A stretch of 64,000 bases of DNA from Phytopythium helicoides (lineage: Eukaryota > Oomycota > Peronosporomycetes > Pythiales > Pythiaceae). The notes below the pieces were generated by a model. The model was not told where the DNA came from. It was given only the letters and a program-made list of their open reading frames with translations, and made no database searches. The stretch covers positions 1,054,001 through 1,118,000 of the forward strand of contig JANFNE010000010.1 in assembly GCA_024867545.1 (NCBI GenBank), given 5' to 3'. Made by a program: the position numbers and the translations under genes. Positions 42,510 through 53,967 of this stretch are shown here, in pieces (the stretch's first letter is position 1; each line of letters opens with the position of its first letter).

Positions 42510-43786
42510 ATGGCCGCCGAGCAAGCCAAGGACCGCGGCAACCGCTCGTTCGCGGCCGGCAACTTCGCCGACGCCGTCTCGAGCTTCTCGGAGGCCATCG
42601 CGCTGCACGAGCGCGACCCGGCCTCGCCCTCGAACCTGCACGTGTACTACAGCAACCGCTCGGCCGCGTACCTCAAGCTGGGCGACGCGCCGCGCGCGCT
42701 GGCCTGACGCTACGCAGTGCGTCGCCATCAAGCGCGACTGGCCCAAGGCCTTCTCGCGCCAGGGCGCCGCGCTGTTCGCGCTCGGACGCTACGCGGAGGC
42801 CAAGCGCGCCTACTCGGACGGACTCGCGCTGCACGGCGGGAACGCGGCGCTGCTCGACGGACTGCGCGCGGTTGAGGCCAAGCTCGGCGCAACGCGGCCC
42901 TCGGCATCAACGACGACTGGCTCGGCGGGAGCCTGCGAGGGCCCCGACGTCGCTGCGCGCGTTCCTCGTCGGCGACAAGGGCGCTATCTTCCGGCTGTTC
43001 CAGTTTGGGCTGCGTGCGCTGTTGCTGGCGCTGTTCGTGATCTACTGGCTGCCGCTGGGCAGCAGCGGTGCGGCCTTCACGCAGTTCTTCATGCTCTCGC
43101 TGCTCAACTACGCGAGCTACCTGGCCTTCACGCACGGCACGCCCAAGCTCAATGCGGCGTACGGCCAGCGGCTCGTGCTCGACCCGGCCACGCAGTCGCT
43201 GTTCTACTCGCTCGTCTTCTGGGTCGCCGCGCACCCGCCGCACGGACTCGCGCTGCTCCCGGTGTTCCTAGTCGAGATGGTGCACTTCTGCTCGTACCTG
43301 TGGACGCTGCTGGGGCTGCTCGGTCTCGCGCAGTCGCCCGTCGTGAACCTGGTGGCTGATCGCGCGGTCATCCCGCTGGCCGCTGCTATCATCAGTGAGC
43401 CGACATTCCCGGCCATGACAGCGCAGGCCAAATGGGCTGCACTATATCGCCGCGTGCCGACCGTGGCCGCCAACATTGAGGTCGCGCTCGGACTCGCGCT
43501 GCTCGTAGAGGTGCTCACGCCTGCGCGCAACGTGCTGCTTCTCGTGCTCTACTGGCAGGTTCTCCGCGTGCGCTACATGATCTCTCCTCCTCTGCAGGAC
43601 GCTTTCCGCCGCCTGCATGTGACGCTGCTGACCGTGACGAGCCACCCGCGGTGTCCCTCCATCGTCGCGCGCGCCTACACCAAGTTGCACGCCTTTGCCT
43701 GGAAGATGGTCGATGTTAACACGCAGCAAGCGGCTGCGAACGCAGGCGGAGCTGGAGGGCTCGCCTCGCGTTGCTCTGTCATGTAA
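42510..43786 (+). CDS. TPR domain fused to a TMEM33/Pom33-like membrane domain, frame-broken
   Basis: The start MAAEQAKDRGNRSFAAGNFA at 42510 opens a TPR unit (FADAVSSFSEAIAL; YYSNRSAAYLKLGDAPRALA). The next TPRs (DWPKAFSRQGAALFALGRYA) are read in another frame after an apparent extra T at about 42706 that creates a stop. Further shifts near 42895 and 42950 lead into the membrane domain, which is open to 43786: helices around LFQFGLRALLLALFVIYWLP, LFYSLVFWVAAHPPHGLALL and VEMVHFCSYLWTLLGLLGLA, then IEVALGLALLVEVLTPARN. Order and sequence resemble TMEM33/Pom33, an ER and nuclear-pore-associated family that shapes tubular ER. A C-terminal CSVM is a possible prenylation box. Confidence 0.65.
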
Positions 43787-43887
43787 TCGCCTCAATCAGC
43801 ATAGATCCGAACTAGTTCAGGAATATAGGCGTCATTCCGGTTACTCTGCTTTGATTTGCTATTGTACGTTGACGCTTTACTTCTCAC

Positions 43888-46800
43888 TCATTCATCGTCC
43901 GAGTCGTCGATCACAATCACCTCGAAGGAGCGCAGCGCTCGCTTGCGCTCTGACGGTGGTGGAGGGGTTGGTCTCCGTCGAGCTCGCGGCGCTGGCGATG
44001 GTGTCGATCGTTCGGTTTTGGTGTTTGCTGCATTGCTCCTAACAACTGCAGCAGGACTCGGTACAGCCTCGCTATTGACCGACTTGCTCGGTGTTTTGGC
44101 GACCTCTTTGTCTTCTTCGTCATCCATCGTTGGCGGGCTCCACAGGCTCCGCGCACCTGCTGGGCTTCTGTCGCGCCTTCTCACGCGCCGACTCTTGCTC
44201 CTTGGTCTCTTGGGCCATCTTGGCCTTGGCCACCAGACTTTTCTTCCCATCCTTTTCGTCCTCTCCATCAGCGCCAGCTTTCATGCTGCTTCGTTCGGCA
44301 ACATTAAAGCCCGGAGACTCGTCAGCTGCGGACGCTGCCGTGGCTGCCTGGTTGCTTTCTAGCAGCTGCCGCAGCCTCGCCGTCAGCGTAAAATGAGGGT
44401 CCTCGCCGCGCATGTCACCGATGTCACGAACACGCTGAAGGGCCTCTTTCTCGCGCCGTGCAGACTCAGCTGCTTTCTTCGCTTTTTCAACCTCGGCCTT
44501 GCGTTTCTCCTCCTCATCGTCCACCTTATTCTCGACTTCGTCACTTATCGCGTCGACAGTCATGTCTACAGCTTCTGCCTGGACGTTGGGACGTGTGCTG
44601 TTCATACGTCTAGCGGCTTCTGCTCTCGCTGCTTCCACTCGGACCTGTCGGGCTTTCTCCAACAGTTTGCGAGCATAACTGGCCAGTGATGTGATGTAAT
44701 TCTCGACCCACGTCGTGTTTGGGAAAGGAGTGTGCGGATTCGCCTGGGCAAATAGCGGCAGCTTCCAGACGTGCGCTAGGTGGTCGTCCAATCCGTAGCA
44801 CTCGACTCCTTGAAGCAAAAGGATGTCATGCCGAGGAGAGCTCCACCAAACGGGGTAATTCGGACCCGCCTTTTTGGCAGCCAAGGCCTTGATCACACGG
44901 CCCACAACTTCGACTAACTGGGTTGGTGGGAGTACCAAGATACGGGTGCGCAGCAAACGGAAAAGGTCCACACGGTGCAAAAGACGCTTGCACTGAGTCA
45001 CCGACAGATTAAGTATCCACGCGATCCGCCAAAGATGGATTCCTTGCTGGTGATTTGCTCTTTATGCCTCTCCACTGCTGCAGCGTGCAAGGCAGGATCA
45101 CCAGCGCTAGCATAGAACTGGAGGACGCTCACGGCACACTCGCTCCAGATCTTGTGCTTCACCCAAGAGTTTCTCGAGCGGAGTATTGGCAACTCCAAGC
45201 ATCGGGTCTTGGACAAAATAACGCCACTTTTCGAACCGTTCCTGCGTTGAGCGACACGTGCGTGTGTCGGGTATGCCGTAAGAAAAGATAAGCTTGGCGA
45301 ATTGGTTGTGTTTAGACCCAAGCACAGTTGGACGCTGCTGTTGGAATTCCATCGGGACTTGCGGGGTGTGTTCTGCGGCGTACGAATTTAGTGCAGCTTG
45401 AATTGTGTCCATCGCAGACTGCTTGGCGCTTGCCGCAGTTGTTGTCGCCTTTGACAACGAGCTTGCCGGTTTCGAGGGCTTCATAGTTCTTGGCACCACA
45501 GATAGCTTTGCATTTGCCCACCTCTTAATGAGCACTTTTACGTGACGATTGAGGATTGCAACGGATGGCCAGATGGCGATGGGGTACAGATTAGAGCGGC
45601 TTCCAAAGAAAGGGAAGTCGCGTGACATCTTCATGGTCACCAACCGAGATCGCATCCATCCTCCATTATAGATGTGGAGGAGAAGTAGCATGTCATCAAC
45701 CACCGGAATCCACCAAGGAGCAGGCGGAACAGAGTTACCCATGAGTGCCTGTAACATATGCAGCCGACTCAATACCGATCGCTGTTGCAACACAGCTTTT
45801 GGCTCAACATTAGCTGCTGTAGATAGCGGGTTGACTGCCGCTGGATGTGGTGGGACTTTCGCGGTGTCCACAACAGTACAATCAGCTTTTGCATTCTTTT
45901 CACCTTCGCCCGATGCAGGCAACAATGCAATGGAAGGATTTGCAATTGCTTCCTTGACATCACCTGCTTTTGAGTCCGCACCAACGACTCCTGGCGCGTT
46001 TTCCACGCTACCAGTTTGCACACCAGTTACTTCTTCGTTGATCTTGGCATCGCTAGATTTTTCTGTGGTCGGCGCTGTGCTTCCAATAGCGACTGCAACT
46101 GTAGATATTTCACGAGTGGGTTCGCTCAGCTTCTCTGTTGAGGCCGATGATGAGATCGTAGAGACAACTATCTCTGCTGGTGGTGACGCAGCAACACCAG
46201 ACGACGGCAAAGCGTACGCTTCGGTCGCAACTTTGTGCGTCACGGAGGAATTTTCTGCGCCATTCGGGATGAAAACAGTGCCACTAGGGAGTGTATTGGA
46301 GGGCGCTGTATGCGAGCTTGGAATCTCAGGTGCCGGACGGGACGAAGGAAGCTGTTCAGCTCGAATCATCTCCTGCACCACGCTCGGGTCTCTAATGTTT
46401 TGATATGCCATCAACAAGTCGACAACCACCGGCAACGGTGTTCCTGCGTAGATGAATTTGTTGTTGATGAATGATGTGATCTGCGTCATACGGTCGATTT
46501 GCTGCAGCTTTCCTGTCATCATCCGGTCGCCCTTTGATGGAACTGGTAGTGCTCGTCGAAGTTCAACAGGGACATAGATATCACTGAGTCGAGTGGCATT
46601 TGCGTCCCTTACCATTCGCTCAATGAAACTGAAGCGGTTAGCGAAAGCGTCTACACAGTTGGCGAGTCTATCAAGAGTCGCTGCACTGGAGCTCACAGGC
46701 ACGTTCGCCTCCGCTGCCGCGGTGGCCTGTAATCGAGCGCAGTAGACATGATACAACGATAGTTCCGTGCCTACTGGTAGCAGCGACACCATACTCGGAG

Positions 46801-49800
46801 CGCACGCTACGCGAACGCAGCTTGCAATCAGAGCAGCGGTAAACGCCTTGAGGTCCGTCAGCTTTGCCAGCTTGAGGGCGCTATTGCACTTCTGCAAGGT
46901 ATCCCAGCGGCCATAGCCGAATGAGTGAAGAATGTCCAGCACCAAGCCTTTGAAAAGATGCAACGGTGGAAGGCTTGGTTTGAGCTTCTTACGGGGCTCC
47001 GTTGACCCGTTGGGATCACGATGCCGCTTTTTTGGGCCTCGGTCCACAAAGTCATCATCAAGTAGCTCGTCTGTATCAACATCTTCGCTCTCTTCGCTCT
47101 CGTTGTAGCTTGCGTCCGATACGATCTCTACGGCCTCTGCCTCCATTACAGGCACCAAATTCTTCGCGCTTTGCGGCCTTTTTTGGAACCCGTATTGTCA
47201 TCACTGAAATCTTCAAAGCGCTGCTGCTCTTCCAGATACGATTGAACACGACGGCGGCGACGCTTAAGCAGCGGCGACGCTTCTGCGGCAGCACGGGCCT
47301 TCTGCTGCTCCTCAACACCCTTCAGGCCAATGACCTTCGTCCAGAAATCAGGATCATCAATATCAACAACTTCATTGGGGTCTTCAGAGTTCACAAACGT
47401 TGCCTTTGAGAACGAAGACATCAAGCTTTTCTTGTCACCGTCCTCTCCCTTCTTGGGGTCATGAATGATCGTGGTACTTCGACTCAGAATTTGATCGATA
47501 CTTTCTTCGCTGAATCGCTTGCTCGCTGCCTCTGCGTCGCCCTCCTTCTCTTCACGAAACATCTCGTAGGCACCATGCTTGAGCAAGCTCTCAATCTCCT
47601 CTTTGGACATACGGTCATTGGTCTTGGCTTTCGACTTAGTTGGCCCCAAAGCTGACGCTGCATTCTCTCGAATCCCACCTAAAACGGCTTGATCGAGTCC
47701 AAGCTTGAGCGAGGCTGTGTGAAACATGTGCAACTCGTAGGTCTTGGTTGAAAGCAAGCGGTAGATCTTGACACTTTTTTTCTGGCCAATTCGGTGGCAC
47801 CGAGCTTGAGCCTGCAAGTCACTCTGCGGATTCCAGTCGCTGTCGTAGATGATGACAGTGTCTGCCGCTGTTAAGTTGATTCCAACGCCACCAGCTCGCG
47901 TACTCAAGAGCATAACGAATGCTTGACTGTCAGGCTTACTAAAACGATCAATAGCGGACTGGCGGTCATTCCCCGTAATGTTGCCGTCGATCCGCTCGCA
48001 TCGGTAAGAGCGTAATCTCAAATAATCCTGGATGATGTCGAGCATGATTTTGAATTGTGAGAAGATGAGAACACGGTGTCCATCCTCTTTGAGTCGAGGA
48101 AGAAGTTTATCCAGTAGCACGAGTTTGCCAGAAGACGACACCAAAAGCTCTTGCGCCTCGCGCTCGAATGCGTCCTGGTCGATGACAGAGTCACTTGGTG
48201 TTCCGTCTGGTCTCTTCATGTGCTCTTTACGAAGGCGAGCAATTTCACGCTCTTCGGCACCTTGAATTAGGAATGCGTGGTTGCAGCACTTGCGTAATTC
48301 CATCATAATGTTCATTAAACTAGGTGCGTGACCCTTCTTGTTCCCACGCTGCCACGAACAACAGAAAATTTTGTCAGAAATACAGACCACAGTGCACTAA
48401 CATGTAATGAAACGCTTACTGCTAGGAACTCCGTATTCTTCTCGTAGATGGCACGATAGTATTGCTTCTGAAGGACACTCAACTCAACTTCGACGATGGT
48501 TTCTTCTTTTGGTGCAAGAGATTTCTCGACGTCCTCCTTCATACGGCGAAGTAAGAAGGGCTTGAGCTCACCATGAAGCTGCTCAACTTGAGACATATCT
48601 TTCAGATCACCGAACTGTTCAAGGAACTTTTCCTTACTCTTGAATCGCTCAGTATCCAAAAAGTGAAGGAGCGTCCACAGTTCCTCTACGTTGTTTTGGA
48701 GCGGCGTACCAGTCAACAGCAAGATGTTTTCAAAATTGTAGTTTTTGAGCAGGATATTCGAGAGCTTCGACGTGCGGTTCTTGAGGCGATGAGCCTCGTC
48801 AACAACCATTACCTGCCATGGGATGCGTCCGATTTTGCTATAGTCGCTGCCGGAGGCCATTTCGTAGCTAGAAATCAGAACATCAAAACGATAGCAGTCT
48901 CGCTTCGGTCGGGGAGGATCTCTTCCGCTCCAAGAAGGTTTCCGTCCTCTGATTCTGTCTGCACGCTTGAGCTCGTCCGTTGACAGAAAAAACTCATAAT
49001 TCTGAAGAATTGAACGTCCAGTTGCACTCCCGTGATACACAACAGCATTCAAGTTGGTCCAGTTCTCGAACTCTCGCTGCCAGTGAGAAAGAGTCGACAG
49101 TGGTGCGAGAATCAAGAACGGATTCGGGAGCTGTTCGACTTCAGCTAAATGATTCAGGTACATGACCGTCTGGACAGTCTTGCCAAGGCCCATTTCGTCG
49201 GCGAGCATAGAGTTGCGACCTTGGTACCAGTTGTACAACATCCAGTTGACGCCCGTGAGCTGGTAGTCCCGTAGCTCGAATGGCTGTGACTCCTTCTTTG
49301 GTGGAGGAGACTTCGCTGTGTACGCTTTAAAATTCGGAACACGACGTCCGTTTGATCGCTTTTTCCCCGAAATTGCCTTGCGGAATCGGTTGGCGGCACG
49401 AACTATTCGAGCGTCGTACTCTCGTACAGCCGCGTCATCGTGTACATCGTCCTCGCGCTCCCAAGAGATCTGTTCGTATGGCAGTGCATTCCACTTGACG
49501 AGAAAATACTTGAGCTTAGGTTTGGTACCATTTGACTGGTCATCTTCGACTTCGTCGTCGGCAGGGCCGAAGTCGTCGTCTGGACGATCTTGAATGTCAA
49601 GAATCCGGTCAACGATCCGAAACTCGGGGCTATAATACTCGTCACCATGTCTGGCATCAGCGAAGAATCCAAGAGCCTCCTTCTCGCGAAAGCGCTGTAG
49701 CTTAGCCTTGGCATTCTTGTCCACCTCAATCAGATCTTTTTCGGTCTCCCAGCTTGTGTGGAGGTAGGAAAGCTTTTGCCACTTGATGAGAAACTTTTCT

Positions 49801-50741
49801 ACACCGACTTCAGCAGCGATAACATCAGAATCGGCAGACGACGCCTCCTGTGACACATTCTTTTCGCTTTTATCCTCATCTTCGTCCGGGAGGAAGATGG
49901 AGAAGTTATGCAAGAAACGCGTCTTCTTGCCTGCGCATATCTTGGCCCATTCGTTGCGAGTGTGCACCTCGCGCGCCAGTACCTTGTCAATGATGAAAGA
50001 CTTGTCAGGTTCGTCGTCCGACCGAGGTGCTGCTGGCGGCCTTTGCTTTTTCTTTCCACCGCGCTTCTTCGTTTCGACGAACTCGACGTCATCATCGTCG
50101 AACATGAACTCGTCGATGTCACTATCATCGGCGCTTTCACTGTCGCTGTCTTCGTCTTTTCTCCGCCGCTTGGTGCTGGGTTTCGTCGCGGTCCTCTTCT
50201 TTTTGCCTGGCTGCTTCCGCTTAGGCGTCTGCAATCCACCAGTGACCATCAGCTCGCCACGATCGGCTAGCACAGCACCAGCAACCTCTTCAGCACGCAC
50301 CGGCCTTGTACTGAAGTCGTCGTCCGAGGACACGTAGCTCACTTGCTTGCGATTTCGGCCACTGCGCCGCCTGTTGTCCGGCTCCTCTTCCTCCTCTTCC
50401 TCCTCTTCCTCCACTTCTTCCTCCTCGTCGTCCTCGTCGTCCTCGTCTTCTTCCGCTTCGTCTACGACAAAATCGTCATCGCGCTCGACCGCGCGCTTGC
50501 GCTTGGGCTGCTGCTGTGGCGGTGGCGCCTTGGCTTCGACTGCGGACGAGTCGCTGTCGTCCGGCGACGGCACGTACCAGCCCGACTTGTGCCGCGCCGT
50601 TCGGAGCTTGGGCCGCACCTGATTGAACCGTAAGCGTCAACTTTGGGCCCAGAGACGACCGCGTTCTTTCCTGCATGTTTAGCCGCTCACCTTGCCGCCA
50701 GTGTCGAGCACCTGCACGTCCGAGTCGGACGAGTCGCTCAT
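43888..50741 (-). CDS. CHD-type chromatin remodelling ATPase, four frame breaks
   Basis: Exon 1 (50741-50691) encodes MSDSSDSDVQVLDTGGK. Introns at 50619-50690 and 48349-48419 join it to exon 2 and exon 3. The N-terminus is acidic with Glu/Asp runs. Two chromodomains follow (VEKFLIKWQKLSYLHTSWE; KYFLVKWNALPYEQISWE), then the SNF2 ATPase with DEMGLGKT, VVDEAHRLKN, LTGTPLQNN, and the helicase C lobe (VLIFSQFKIMLDIIQDYL; TRAGGVGINL; QARCHRIGQ). The C-terminal third has SANT/SLIDE-like helices and an acidic tail ending in DDSDDE. CHD proteins slide and space nucleosomes. Single-base shifts occur near 47160, 45160, 45031 and 44122, at least two in short T or A runs; the ATPase core is free of them. 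Gene assignment as CHD is sure; CHD1 subgroup is likely. Confidence 0.9.
48349..48419 (-). other. Intron 2 of the CHD gene
   Basis: It begins GTAAGC and ends TGGCAG on the minus strand, 71 nt, phase 0. Splicing joins EKNTEFLA to RGNKKGHAPSLMN, which is continuous in CHD proteins. Confidence 0.9.
50619..50690 (-). other. Intron 1 of the CHD gene
   Basis: It begins GTGAGC and ends AATCAG on the minus strand, 72 nt, phase 0. It splits a short first exon from the rest. Confidence 0.85.
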
Positions 50742-50782
50742 GCCGATCACCGCACTTTCTCCGTTGTACCAGAGGGCAATCC

Positions 50783-50821
50783 GCGCCAAAATTGGGGTGA
50801 AAAACCCATTATTGGGTTTTT
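50783..50821. promoter_or_regulatory. E2F-like site and inverted repeat upstream of the CHD gene
   Basis: On the minus strand TTTGGCGC (50783-50790) matches the E2F consensus and lies about 42 bp before the ATG. Beside it, AAAAACCCA (50800-50808) pairs perfectly with TGGGTTTTT (50813-50821) around TTAT. Function is inferred only from position. Confidence 0.35.
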
Positions 50822-51738
50822 GAGGAGGTAGAGAGATGGAGATCAGCTGGGTTTTATAAGGAAAAACCTGGGTAACATTGGGATCACGAGTGGTTTTTTT
50901 ATTTATATGGGTGCTGAGCAAAGCGCGAAAATGGGTGGTTGGCGTGGCTCCGTCAGCTCAACATAAGGTCGTATTGTGGATTCTAGTGACTTGAGATTCA
51001 CTCCTTCGATCCGCCACGTTTGGGTATGCCGTTATCGATTGCATTGGACTAGGTTGACATATGAGCCAGCAACAATGCTCCTGTTTTCAAGCCTGTTGTA
51101 GTTAGCTGTGTGGGACTGTCAAATGCAATTACTCAAGACTTCTAAGGGGAAACTACGAGTAGAGCGAGTCAATTATTGGACAGACAAATCGAGCAAAATC
51201 AGCGCTACAAACGCCACTTATGCCCGAAAGCTATCCGTGTCTTTGAAGGAGGCTTTTGTGGCGCGATTTGAAGCTATTGCTTGGTTGAGATTTTATGCGA
51301 TGACCAACTCTTCGAGGTTGAACTGCAGTCGCGGATCCTTTAAAAGCATCTCCACGTTGGAGTTGCATGGGGGAAACCTATGAAAAATGAATGTAGAATG
51401 CTTCTAGCTGCGAATCGTAATCTCTTCACCAGTCGTCTGTTCCATGGCCAAGCACACCGATTGTTTGAATTCCTTGTTGTTGTGTGCACATTTCGGCCAC
51501 ACATGTAGTATGACCCTCGGTTATGCCTTGTAGAAAACGCAATCACGCAGTCAGAGCAATGGGACATTGACCCAGCGACGGCAATCCTGCCTGGTCATCG
51601 CGTCATGCAAAGCGTACTATGAGTGATGGTCACATGTTGAAGTTGATGGGACGCAGGCGTCGCTAAACAAGAGACCACGGCGGCTGCTTGCCGAGCGCAA
51701 TGCGCCTTCGGGATTCCCTCTCCCAAGCTGCCGGCTTG
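50822..51738. other. Spacer, no gene supported
   Basis: The region is AT-richer than the genes around it. Small open frames here have no recognisable domains and poor composition. Confidence 0.5.
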
Positions 51739-51751
51739 TCATTTCCGATTT
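51739..51751 (+). promoter_or_regulatory. Oomycete initiator element of the NTF2-like gene
   Basis: TCATTTCCGATTT matches the core of the Phytophthora initiator consensus (TCATTYYNCAWTT) with one mismatch, and lies about 50-60 nt before the ATG at 51801. Confidence 0.65.
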
Positions 51752-51800
51752 ATCCGCCTTCCTCGCAAGCGCCAAGCTCCAGCCACCTCTTCCTACAAGC

Positions 51801-52193
51801 ATGACGTCCCCCATCACTAAGCGCGTCGGAGTTGTCACTCTCGATCAGCTGCGCCAGCTCGGGGACAAGTACGCCCAGGGTATCGGCGGTGCAAGTCGCA
51901 AGATCCTATCTGAGGTCTTTATCGACGGCGCCATCATCTACGGCGACGTTAGCGGAAAGCTCATGGGTGGACCCATCGAACTGCTCTACCAGGCCGTCGA
52001 GGGCTACGGACCTTCGCCAAACATGACGTACCACGTGGATACGATCCAGGTGGAGCCCACGACCGCCGTGCTGCGTGTGCACCTCGACAACCTTGTGACG
52101 GGCTTTGGCTACACGGACCACCTGTCGGCCTTGCTGATCAACGGCGAGTGGCGTCTGGTGGCCAAGATTTTCCAGGAGTACAAGTCCCAGTAG
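51801..52193 (+). CDS. NTF2-like fold small protein (lumazine-binding-like family)
   Basis: The 130-residue single-exon product has the shape of the NTF2-like/SnoaL superfamily: an N-terminal helix (ITKRVGVVTLDQLRQLGDKY), a catalytic-type pocket strand (EVFIDGAIIYGDVSGKLM), a helix, and three antiparallel strands (TYHVDTIQVEPTTAVLRVHL; FGYTDHLSALLINGEWRLVA). The ending WRLVAKIFQEY is typical of the putative lumazine-binding group. No signal peptide. Members are cytosolic and of mixed or unknown function; no catalytic residue can be assigned. An initiator element upstream supports the start. Confidence 0.8.
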   Translation: MTSPITKRVGVVTLDQLRQLGDKYAQGIGGASRKILSEVFIDGAIIYGDVSGKLMGGPIELLYQAVEGYGPSPNMTYHVDTIQVEPTTAVLRVHLDNLVTGFGYTDHLSALLINGEWRLVAKIFQEYKSQ

Positions 52194-53484
52194 GTCCAAT
52201 GAGCCAAGTGCATACGTGGGGAGATAAAACTTCCACAGACACCGCCATTACATGCTTTTCGTAACACGATAGCTTGGGTATGCATCAAACTTTACAACCA
52301 TCTCCAATTTGATGATTGAGACGCAAATTCCTTAAATACTGTTGGTCCTTGCACCGTCTTGGTTGCAGGTCGTACGTCTGACCTACAGAGATCGTTGTCA
52401 ACTGCCTTAACAGAGCACGGTGGGCTGGACGCGCTCCGTGGCAACAATGTTTGCTCGGCAGCAAGAGGCTCCTATTGCTGATTGAGCGGAGTACAGTCAG
52501 TCTTCGCGAGAGAAGTGTAATATCTGACGCGCAATGCCGCTGTCGCTAAGCCTTCAACCACATCGTAAAACTTCAGTGCAGGACAGGCGCACACCCACAC
52601 ATGAGTCGAACAACGCGTCACAATCATGCGTGCGTATAGTGCACATCGAAAGTCGAGCGTCCAGAGTACGTCAAGCCACGTTGCCGCATCGTGGGTGTAT
52701 CCGATTATCGCAGTAGCTCGGTCTTGCCCTGTGGTGGTCTTCACCTCCAGTTGTGGCAACCACCATTTGCAGCAGCTGCACCGCTTGGATATTATCAGGA
52801 CCATTAGCGTTGAAGCCCCAAGCCCAACAGCAACGACAACGACGCTCCGGGGGCGGGTGGGAGCGTTTCGCGTGGGGTGACATGGTGCGTGACTGACTAC
52901 TCTCCATCGCTAATTTTGCACCCGACGTCACGTTGGCCGCGTGTTTTCGAAGAAATCCGGTCCAAAAGCGCCACGTTGGGAGCCCCAGCACCGGTCAATC
53001 CGCGGAGCGGGGCTATAATTGCTGCTTGCCCTGATGGACGTATAGGCACTGCTGTGATGGCGTTTCGAGCCAGATTTTCGATTCGAAGCCACCGGTCGCT
53101 ACCTCAGGCTACGCCCCGAGGGCGGAAAGAAGTGAGCGTAACGCCCCGCCATCGGAGCCTGTCGGCGCTGCGTTGAGTTCAACTCGGGTCTGTGAAACGC
53201 CTCTGGGATTCTCTCGAAGGCGAGAACCTATCCTTCTGTGCTTGCATACGCCGGTTTTTCTTGCTTTGCCTGGTGGATCCAGCGAGCCGCAGCGGGTCGA
53301 CCAACTCCTCACCAGTTCTCGATTTGCTCAAAACTGCGCAGGTCTCCTTGACAACCACGCTACCTCTCACGGGAAGCTTGCAGGCTCTTCCGTGCGTCTG
53401 CTTCCTACATCCTTCACCTATTTAGCACCATCTTGCTACTACCGACCACGACCACCGCGCCGTACTCAAGCCACACTCACCACA
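52194..53484. other. Spacer, no gene supported
   Basis: No domain or consistent coding pattern is visible over these 1.3 kb. The in-frame extension of the next gene back to 53173 is poor in composition and is more likely leader. Confidence 0.5.
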
Positions 53485-53967
53485 ATGATGCAGTCGACCG
53501 CCGGTGCCCTCGCGGATTCGATGAGCCCCTCCTCTAGCAGCTCGTCCACCACGCTCTGGCAGCACCCCGCAGTCATTGCAGAAGAGTACTGGCGTCAGAT
53601 GCTCCCGAGCAGCTCGTTGACATTGTCGGTCGACGCCGAGTGCGATGCCGCCTCGCAACAGGAATCGACCGCCTGCACCAGTAAGGGCTGCGACAGGGAC
53701 TCGGAGACGACCGACGCGAGTGAGAATGCGTTCGAGCCTTCACTCGAGCCCTGCTCCGGGGATATTCCGTGGGCCGACCTGGTGTTTTGGCTCGGTGACG
53801 CCACCACAGGCCGCGTCGACGCGTGCTCGTGCACCTCGTGCTGGAAGGAGTGGCAGCGCGCGCGCGTGCAGCGCCGACAGCGGCATAAGCTCGCGTACTC
53901 GCCCTACGGGAGACTCTCGTCCAAGATCCCCGTCATCAACCTCCCGCGCATCGAGGGTGTGAACTGA
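53485..53967 (+). CDS. Small protein of unknown function, Ser-rich N-terminus
   Basis: The 160-residue product starts MMQSTAGALADSM. A Ser-rich segment contains a conserved-looking patch (WQHPAVIAEEYWRQMLP). An acidic middle follows, then a compact C-terminal part: IPWADLVFWLGDATTGRVDA, a CSCTSCW cysteine cluster, a basic helix (EWQRARVQRRQRHKL) and a closing YGRLSSKIPVINLPR. No signal peptide or membrane helix. I do not recognise a family; the aromatic and cysteine pattern suggests a real gene restricted to oomycetes. The basic helix could direct it to the nucleus. Confidence 0.55.
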   Translation: MMQSTAGALADSMSPSSSSSSTTLWQHPAVIAEEYWRQMLPSSSLTLSVDAECDAASQQESTACTSKGCDRDSETTDASENAFEPSLEPCSGDIPWADLVFWLGDATTGRVDACSCTSCWKEWQRARVQRRQRHKLAYSPYGRLSSKIPVINLPRIEGVN

